Assembly (NCBI GenBank): GCA_002685655.1
Contig: NYXM01000123.1
Coordinates: 1-10,856, forward strand
DNA length: 10,856 nt
Direction of reading: 5' to 3'
Origin: Planctomycetaceae bacterium
GTDB taxonomy: Bacteria > Planctomycetota > Planctomycetia > Pirellulales > Pirellulaceae
Shown here: in pieces, positions 6,185 through 10,856 of the stretch
How the letters are laid out: the number at the start of each line of letters is the position of its first letter
Numbering within the stretch: the first letter of the stretch is position 1
The notes under the pieces: model-generated
What the model saw: only the letters and a program-made list of their open reading frames with translations
Told to the model about the DNA's origin: nothing
The model's database searches: none
Position numbers and translations under genes: made by a program

Positions 6185-6661
6185 ATGAAGTTTTCAGACT
6201 TTGTCAATGAGAAAGCAATTCGAGCGGAACTAACCGCGTATGACAAAGAGGGGGTGATTGCCGAATTGGTGGACTCACTGGTCAGTTCAGGGGCTATCAG
6301 CGGCGATGAAAAAGACAGTATTGTTCAAGCGATCATGAAACGTGAAGAGCTCGGTAGTACCGGGATTGGCCGCGGTGTGGCGGTGCCCCATACCAAACAT
6401 CCCAGCGTGGAAGAACTGGTAGGGACCGTTGGTGTGAGCAGCGAGGGCGTCGACTTCGCAAGCTTGGATGGCGAAAAGGTTCAGTTGTTCTTCCTGCTCG
6501 TCTCTCCTCCTGACCGTCCGGGCGACCACTTACGTGCCCTGGAGAACATTTCTCGCCAGCTTCGCGATGACACATTTTGTAGATTTCTCAAGCAAGCAAA
6601 AACCCAGCAAGACATCCAACAGCTGTTGGAAGAAGCGGACAATAACCAGTTCGTCTCGTAG
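6185..6661 (+). CDS. ptsN: PTS IIA component of the nitrogen-related type (EIIA-Ntr)
   Basis: A 158-residue protein of the PtsN / fructose-mannitol EIIA family. It accepts phosphate from HPr; in the Ntr branch the phosphate state regulates other proteins rather than driving sugar uptake. The N-terminus MKFSDFVNEK fits PtsN. The phosphorylated residue is His69 in GIGRGVAVPHTKH (60-72), and the second conserved His is His115 in RPGDHLRALENISRQLRD (111-128). Strands around VQLFFLLVSPPD (99-110) and the C-terminal helix complete the fold. No EIIB, EIIC or other domain is fused. It is 76 bp after hpf and 103 bp before ptsH. With EI and HPr encoded next to it and no permease, it is the likely output of a regulatory phosphorelay. 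Targets cannot be read from the sequence. Confidence 0.93.
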   Translation: MKFSDFVNEKAIRAELTAYDKEGVIAELVDSLVSSGAISGDEKDSIVQAIMKREELGSTGIGRGVAVPHTKHPSVEELVGTVGVSSEGVDFASLDGEKVQLFFLLVSPPDRPGDHLRALENISRQLRDDTFCRFLKQAKTQQDIQQLLEEADNNQFVS

Positions 6662-6672
6662 ATCGCCCTCGC

Positions 6673-6703
6673 GAGACCATGCCTGTCTCCCGGCAGCGCA
6701 TGG
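6673..6703 (+). promoter_or_regulatory. Two mutually exclusive hairpins between ptsN and ptsH
   Basis: Structure A pairs GAGAC (6673-6677) with GTCTC (6685-6689), loop of 7 nt. Structure B pairs CCATGC (6677-6682) with GCATGG (6698-6703), extended inside by CTG (6683-6685) with CAG (6694-6696) past one bulged C. A and B share bases 6677-6685, so both cannot form at once. Structure B is followed by the pyrimidine-rich stretch ACTGTTTGTCTTA. The layout suggests an attenuator, a processing site or a partial terminator. Confidence 0.4.
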
Positions 6704-6764
6704 CGACTGTTTGTCTTAGGGACGAATGAAAATCCTGGTCAATTGAACAGTAAAACAGTTACAA

Positions 6765-7100
6765 ATGAACGACAAAGTGTCAACGCGTCAGGTCATGGTT
6801 TCCAATCCGCAAGGATTGCACGCTCGCCCAGCGCATGCGCTTGTCAGTTTAGCGAAACAATTCCAGGCGGAAATCGACGTCATCCGCGATCACGAACGGG
6901 TCGACGGCAAGAGCATCTTGTCAATCCTCACGTTGGCGGCGGAACAAGGTACTGTGCTAATCATCGAAGCGCGGGGCGAAGACGCAAAAGATGCGTTGGA
7001 CGCGTTGGAGCATTTGTTTCTTGAAGGTTTTGGCGATACCGCCTCAAGCGACGACAAAGAAACATCACAAACCGACGGGACACAACGACCATCACGATGA
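6765..7100 (+). CDS. ptsH: Phosphocarrier protein HPr
   Basis: A 111-residue HPr. It carries phosphate from Enzyme I to EIIA proteins. The active-site His19 is in NPQGLHARPAHALV (14-27). The regulatory serine is conserved as Ser50 in VDGKSILSILTLAAEQG (46-62); Ser46 is the HPr kinase target in Firmicutes and some other bacteria. The HPr fold ends near residue 93; the rest is a polar tail rich in Asp, Ser, Thr and Gln (TASSDDKETSQTDG), longer than in the usual 85-90 residue HPr. There is no clear ribosome site at ATG 6765. It lies 103 bp after ptsN and 128 bp before ptsI. No HPr kinase gene is in the window, so control through Ser50 is only a possibility. Confidence 0.94.
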   Translation: MNDKVSTRQVMVSNPQGLHARPAHALVSLAKQFQAEIDVIRDHERVDGKSILSILTLAAEQGTVLIIEARGEDAKDALDALEHLFLEGFGDTASSDDKETSQTDGTQRPSR

Positions 7101-7196
7101 TGGTTTTCCGCCGGTAGAACCACCAAAGGACGGACGGGCTGACTGTGAACAAAACGTGTTCGGTAGATCGCAGCGTGTTGCGGAAGAATGTTGATC

Positions 7197-7215
7197 CCGG
7201 ATCCGGAGCCGGCTC
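7197..7215. repeat. CCGGNN triplicate with two overlapping palindromes
   Basis: Three consecutive CCGGNN hexamers (7197-7214) create two perfect 10-bp palindromes that share one base: CCGGATCCGG (7197-7206) and GAGCCGGCTC (7206-7215). They abut the start-codon hairpin of ptsI. GGAG at 7205-7208 is Shine-Dalgarno-like but 20 nt from the ATG, too far for normal use. Confidence 0.8.
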
Positions 7216-7236
7216 GTCTGCATAAGCGATGCAGAC
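7216..7236 (+). promoter_or_regulatory. Stem-loop enclosing the ptsI start codon
   Basis: GTCTGCAT (7216-7223), loop AAGCG, ATGCAGAC (7229-7236): a perfect 8-bp stem whose 3' arm begins with the ptsI ATG. An in-frame TAA at 7223-7225 excludes any earlier start in this frame. In the mRNA the start codon would be paired unless the helix is opened, which could limit Enzyme I synthesis relative to HPr and PtsN. Confidence 0.6.
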
Positions 7237-8974
7237 ATTGCAGGGAATCGCGGTTTCGCCGGGTGTTGCCATCGGCGAAGCGCTGGTTATCGATAACGAA
7301 GGATTTCGTATCCCTCGACGCTTCGTGATGCGCGATGTCGTCGAGGACGAAGCCGAGCGGCTTACCAAGGCGATTGACTCGGTTGCTGGCGAGATCGATC
7401 GCGACCGCGCCGCCATTGCTGAGAAGCTGGGTGACGAATACGGCGCCATCTTTGCCGCACATCTGCAAATGCTGCTTGATCGGCGGATGAACAACGAGTT
7501 GGTCGAGTTGATCCGCGAAAATCACTACTCGCCCGAATACGCTGTCAGCCACGTGTTTCGACGTTACGCCAAGATCTTCCAGGAGTTACGGGACGATTAT
7601 TTGGCGGAACGCGCGAACGATATCTTCGACCTGGAACGGCGTCTGCTACGATGCCTGTTGGGGGAACGTCGAGAAGAGTTGTCCCACATCACGTCGCCCG
7701 TCGTGGTGTTGGCGCACAATCTGACGCCGTCGGAAACGGCGATGCTCGACCCCAAGTTCGTCATCGGCTTTGTCACCGAAATCGGCGGTGCCAGCGGTCA
7801 TACGGCGATTGTGGCGAAAGGCCTCGAAATCCCGGCCGTGGTTGGCACTGGGACGTTTTTGACGGATGTCTCGGGCGGCGAAATGGCAATCGTCGATGGC
7901 GACCAGGGCCGTGTCATTCTGCAGCCGGACGAAGAGACGATTGCCCGCTTTCACCACGAGGTCGAGGAGCATCGGTCGCTGGCAGTCCGTTTGCAGGGAC
8001 TCCGCGAACTGCCAGCCGAAACGCTCGATGGAACACGCGTGTCCTTGATGGCCAACATCGAATTCCCCCGTGAGGTACAGGCCTGCATTGATCGAGGTGC
8101 CGACGGTGTGGGGCTGTATCGAACCGAGTTCCTCTATCTGGCGGTCAATACCGAACCAACAGAGGAGGAACATTACGATGCCTATTGTCAAGTGTTGTCC
8201 GCCATGGGGGACTGCCCCGTGGTTTTTCGTACGCTGGATTTGGGCGCAGACAAGTTGGGCCAGCTGCCCTCGCACGAAGAAGAGCGAAATCCGTTTCTGG
8301 GATTACGCAGCATTCGTCTCTCGCTGAGAAATCTGCCCCAATTCCGAACACAGTTGCGGGCGATCTTGCGTGCTAGTGTGCTGGGATCGGCACGCATTAT
8401 GTTCCCATTGATTACCTCGTTGCAGGAACTGCGTCAAGCCAAGATGGTGGTGGCCGACACCATGGAAGACTTGGAAGAAGCGGGCGTCAAATTTGATCGC
8501 GAGATTCAAGTCGGCATGATGGTAGAAGTGCCGGCGACCGTGGTCTTGCTGGACAAGTTTCTTCCCGAGGTCGACTTCATTAGCATCGGCACCAACGATC
8601 TGATTCAGTACGCGCTGGCCGTCGATCGGAGCAACAACGAAGTTGCCGATCGCTACCAAGCCAGCGACCCAGCTGTGTTACGGCTGATAGAAATGTCGCT
8701 TGGCGCGGCACGCGAATCCGGAATTCCGGCCAGCGTCTGCGGCCAAATGAGCGGCGAGGCATCGTACACGATGTTGCTCCTAGGGTTAGGCCTGCGGACC
8801 TTGAGTGTCCCGCCCGCCGTCATTCCTGAGATCAAGAAAATATGTCGCAGCGTGTCTGTTCCTCAATGTCTCGAAGTTGCTCAACGAGCGCTGGCAATGG
8901 AGAGCGCCCGGGAGATTGATACGTACCTGCGCGAAGAGCTACGAAAGGTTGTGCCGGAACTCGTCCTATGTTGA
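7229..8974 (+). CDS. ptsI: PTS Enzyme I (phosphoenolpyruvate-protein phosphotransferase)
   Basis: A 581-residue Enzyme I, close to the E. coli length of 575. It transfers phosphate from PEP to HPr. The start MQTLQGIAVSPGVAIGEA fits the family, and an in-frame stop just upstream forbids a longer protein. The HPr-binding helical region is about 30-145. The phosphohistidine is His191 in GGASGHTAIVAKGLEIP (186-202). PEP-binding signatures are GADGVGLYRTEFLY (290-303, Arg298) and FRTLDLGADK (333-342, Arg334). VGMMVEVP (428-435) and ISIGTNDLIQYALAVDR (451-467) are the C-terminal barrel signatures. The catalytic acid is Cys504 in ASVCGQMSGE (501-510). There is no N-terminal GAF domain, so this is ordinary EI rather than the PtsP/EI-Ntr form. 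It lies 128 bp after ptsH and 72 bp before the RNase gene. Its start codon sits in a hairpin. Confidence 0.96.
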   Translation: MQTLQGIAVSPGVAIGEALVIDNEGFRIPRRFVMRDVVEDEAERLTKAIDSVAGEIDRDRAAIAEKLGDEYGAIFAAHLQMLLDRRMNNELVELIRENHYSPEYAVSHVFRRYAKIFQELRDDYLAERANDIFDLERRLLRCLLGERREELSHITSPVVVLAHNLTPSETAMLDPKFVIGFVTEIGGASGHTAIVAKGLEIPAVVGTGTFLTDVSGGEMAIVDGDQGRVILQPDEETIARFHHEVEEHRSLAVRLQGLRELPAETLDGTRVSLMANIEFPREVQACIDRGADGVGLYRTEFLYLAVNTEPTEEEHYDAYCQVLSAMGDCPVVFRTLDLGADKLGQLPSHEEERNPFLGLRSIRLSLRNLPQFRTQLRAILRASVLGSARIMFPLITSLQELRQAKMVVADTMEDLEEAGVKFDREIQVGMMVEVPATVVLLDKFLPEVDFISIGTNDLIQYALAVDRSNNEVADRYQASDPAVLRLIEMSLGAARESGIPASVCGQMSGEASYTMLLLGLGLRTLSVPPAVIPEIKKICRSVSVPQCLEVAQRALAMESAREIDTYLREELRKVVPELVLC

Positions 8975-9046
8975 TGGCGAGCGAAGAGGACAAACCGGTC
9001 CCCGGCGCAAAACCAACGAACACCCACAAATTGAGAAACAAATCGT

Positions 9047-10639
9047 ATGAAAAAAGAAATGCTAATCAATGTCTCGCAACCCGAAGAATGTCGGATTGCG
9101 ATCATTGAAGATGGCTTGTTGGAAGAACTTTATATCGAACGAGCGAGCCAGGATAACCTGGTCGGTAATATCTATAAAGGACGCGTTGTTAATCTGGAAC
9201 CCAGTATTCAAGCGGCGTTTGTCGACTTTGGAGTGGGGCGAAACGGCTTTCTGCACATCAGCGACGTCGAGCCTCAGTACTTTCGTCAGGGCGGTTATGA
9301 CCCTGACGTCCCACTGGAAAACCCTAACTCAGGAGGCAACGACGACGAAGCCGAACGCCGCGCCAAGCGAAAACATCGACCTGGGTCACGCCCCCGGATC
9401 AAACCACCAATCCAAGAGCTGTTTCGACGAGGTGACGAAGTCCTGGTTCAGGTGATTAAAGAAGGTATCGGCGCCAAAGGTCCGACTCTGTCGACCTACA
9501 TCAGCATCCCCGGCCGGTATCTCGTGTTGATGCCGGCTTTGGGCCGCTTGGGCGTGTCACGCAAGATCGAAGATGATGACGATCGAAAGCGGCTCCGTCA
9601 GGCATTGCTGGAACTGAATCCACCCAAAGGGCTCGGTTTCATCGTTCGCACAGCTGGAGTAGACCGAACGAAAAAGGAACTCTCACGCGACATGGCGTAC
9701 CTCTTGCGCCTTTGGAAAGTCCTTGTTCGACGTGTAAAGAAGACGTCGGCACCCGTGGATATCTATGAAGAAAGCGACATGATCATCCGGACTATCCGCG
9801 ATATCTTCACCACCGATGTCGATGCGATCTACGTTGATCAAGAGGATGCCTACAACCGGGCTAAGGAGTTTTTGCAGCTGGTGATGCCACGCCACGTCGG
9901 ACGATTGCATCTGTACGAAGGGAAAGAACCCCTTTTCCATCGATATAAGTTAGAAACGGAAATCGCTCGGATCTATAAACGCGAAGTGCCGCTGCCGGCC
10001 GGCGGGTCCATTGTGATCGACCAGACCGAAGCACTCGTCGCGATCGATGTGAATAGCGGCAACTTCCGCGTGGACAATTCGGCGGAAGAGACAGCGTTTC
10101 GTATGAATATGGCGGCCGCCAAAGAGATTGCCAGACAATTGCGGTTGCGCGATCTAGGCGGAGTGATTGTCAATGACTTCATTGACATGCGTAGGGAAAA
10201 GCACCGTCGCGGATTGGAGCGAGCCCTACGTGATTCGATGAAGCGAGATCGAGCGCGAACCAAAATCCTCCGCACTAGTCCCTTCGGCCTCGTCGAGATG
10301 ACGCGTCAGCGGATCCGTCCCAGCCTCAAACGAAGCGTGTACACGGACTGCCCGTGTTGCTGCGGGCGAGCAGTTGTCAAAACGTCCGAGAGCATGTCAA
10401 TCGAGGTCGTGCGGATGCTGATGCTGGCTGGTCAACAGCCAAACGTTGCCCGCGTGACGGTTCGGGTCAGCGACGCAGTCGCGTCCTATCTGAATAACCG
10501 TAAACGGAAAGAAATCACATTGCTGGAAGAAGAAGGTGGAATGACCATTCAGATTCTTGGCAGCGAGGACCTGTATCCAGAACACCTCGAATTGGATTGC
10601 CGCGATCGATCCGGGCAGCCAATCGCCCTGGACTCGTGA
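9047..10639 (+). CDS. rng: RNase E/G family endoribonuclease, short RNase G-like form
   Basis: A 530-residue endoribonuclease that cuts single-stranded RNA, acting in mRNA decay and rRNA maturation. An S1 domain starts near GNIYKGRVVNLEPSIQAAFV (40-59) and GRNGFLHISDV (64-74). It is interrupted by a charged insertion of about 40 residues (80-120) and resumes at GDEVLVQVIKE (129-139). The 5'-phosphate sensor is Arg201-Thr202 in FIVRTAG (198-204), matching Arg169-Thr170 of E. coli RNase E. Catalytic magnesium ligands are Asp334 in AIDVNSG and Asp377 in DFIDM, 43 residues apart as in E. coli (303 and 346). A cysteine cluster CPCCCG (435-440) sits at the zinc-link. The long C-terminal scaffold of RNase E is absent, hence the RNase G-like label, though this is not proof of orthology. 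ATG 9047 has no strong ribosome site; Met5 (9059) is the alternative. Last gene of the cluster. Confidence 0.93.
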   Translation: MKKEMLINVSQPEECRIAIIEDGLLEELYIERASQDNLVGNIYKGRVVNLEPSIQAAFVDFGVGRNGFLHISDVEPQYFRQGGYDPDVPLENPNSGGNDDEAERRAKRKHRPGSRPRIKPPIQELFRRGDEVLVQVIKEGIGAKGPTLSTYISIPGRYLVLMPALGRLGVSRKIEDDDDRKRLRQALLELNPPKGLGFIVRTAGVDRTKKELSRDMAYLLRLWKVLVRRVKKTSAPVDIYEESDMIIRTIRDIFTTDVDAIYVDQEDAYNRAKEFLQLVMPRHVGRLHLYEGKEPLFHRYKLETEIARIYKREVPLPAGGSIVIDQTEALVAIDVNSGNFRVDNSAEETAFRMNMAAAKEIARQLRLRDLGGVIVNDFIDMRREKHRRGLERALRDSMKRDRARTKILRTSPFGLVEMTRQRIRPSLKRSVYTDCPCCCGRAVVKTSESMSIEVVRMLMLAGQQPNVARVTVRVSDAVASYLNNRKRKEITLLEEEGGMTIQILGSEDLYPEHLELDCRDRSGQPIALDS

Positions 10640-10720
10640 TCGCAGACGCTGTGCGAAGAGAATGCGACAGGAATCACGCGTGACGAATGTCGTGACGCTT
10701 GTGGAATGGGCCGAAACCAC

Positions 10721-10740
10721 CCGGATTCTCATTAATCCGG
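10721..10740 (+). terminator. Inverted repeat after rng, possible operon terminator
   Basis: CCGGATT (10721-10727), loop CTCATT, AATCCGG (10734-10740): a perfect 7-bp stem 81 bp after the rng stop codon. No T tract follows, so intrinsic termination is doubtful. It may instead be a 3' end stabiliser or processing site. Confidence 0.4.
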
Positions 10741-10781
10741 CGACCAGAATCCTCCGCGGGTGCATGTCAGGAATTGTAGTT

Positions 10782-10852
10782 CAGGCGGCCTGTCTGGTTG
10801 AGCTGGTTCGTCTCAGGGTGGCCCTGCCGGGGCGGTTGGTCAGCAGTCTGAC
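10782..10852. repeat. Cluster of three short hairpins at the right edge
   Basis: CAGG-CGG-CCTG (10782-10792), CAGGG-TGG-CCCTG (10814-10826) and GTCAG-CAGT-CTGAC (10839-10852) lie in 71 bp. Each stem is perfect but only 4-5 bp. They may belong to a structured leader of the next gene or to nothing at all. The window ends before this can be judged. Confidence 0.35.
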
Positions 10853-10856
10853 GAGC

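Noticed and set aside
5767..6246. A 159-codon minus-strand frame
   Set aside because: It is antisense to hpf and ptsN, both firmly identified.
7055..7194. His-rich sequence (HHKPTGHNDHHDD) in another frame at the end of ptsH, as evidence of a frameshifted HPr tail
   Set aside because: The HPr fold is complete before this point, and the other frame gives nothing recognisable; it is more likely chance.
10764..10856. Plus-strand frame open to the right edge starting at ATG 10764
   Set aside because: Only 31 codons, no ribosome site, no recognisable start of a known protein such as L21, and it overlaps several hairpins.
1..10856. Mobile elements, CRISPR arrays, tRNA or rRNA genes
   Set aside because: No terminal inverted repeats with a transposase, no regularly spaced repeats and no tRNA or rRNA signatures were seen on reading both strands.

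Overview
The window looks like chromosomal DNA from a planctomycete, probably Pirellulales or a relative. The grounds are moderate-to-high GC, several starts with no Shine-Dalgarno, and two proteins (2459-2767 and 2982-5234) whose style I associate with that phylum: a small signal-anchored WRRT-type protein and a large one-helix membrane protein with a CLESDVHLAEVA motif. The assignment rests on remembered protein style, not on a search. I see no mobile element, tRNA, rRNA or CRISPR array.

Left part, minus strand (1-2000): a partial kbl (glycine C-acetyltransferase) runs off the left edge. Upstream of it lies a 301-residue HDOD-domain protein. A candidate HDOD promoter contains a perfect 15-bp tandem duplication. 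Positions 2000-2458 otherwise hold no convincing gene and form the divergent intergenic region.

Middle, plus strand (2459-5234): a small exported or membrane protein is followed by a terminator-like hairpin. Next comes a 750-residue single-pass membrane protein. Its cytoplasmic N-terminus seems to contain two copies of an anti-sigma-like helical zinc-finger module. After the membrane helix come a long Pro/Thr-rich linker and a large extracytoplasmic part. No sigma factor is next to it. A gene-free, hairpin-rich stretch of about 0.5 kb follows (5235-5751), ending in a 13-bp tandem repeat and a candidate promoter.

Right part, plus strand (5752-10639): five co-directional genes with gaps of 72-128 bp form a probable operon, hpf - ptsN - ptsH - ptsI - rng. 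They encode a short ribosome hibernation factor, EIIA-Ntr, HPr, Enzyme I and an RNase E/G-family endoribonuclease. All phosphotransferase active-site residues are present (EI His191 and Cys504, HPr His19 and Ser50, EIIA His69). No sugar-specific EIIB or EIIC is present, so this looks like a regulatory phosphorelay that could pass the PEP/pyruvate state to ribosome dormancy and RNA decay. In Enterobacteria, hpf and ptsN sit beside rpoN, rapZ and npr, and RapZ works with RNase E. Here rpoN and rapZ are absent from the window, and the general PTS enzymes and the RNase itself are in the cluster.

The most notable non-coding signals are an 8-bp perfect hairpin that buries the ptsI start codon, two mutually exclusive hairpins between ptsN and ptsH, and the duplicated promoter element before the HDOD gene.
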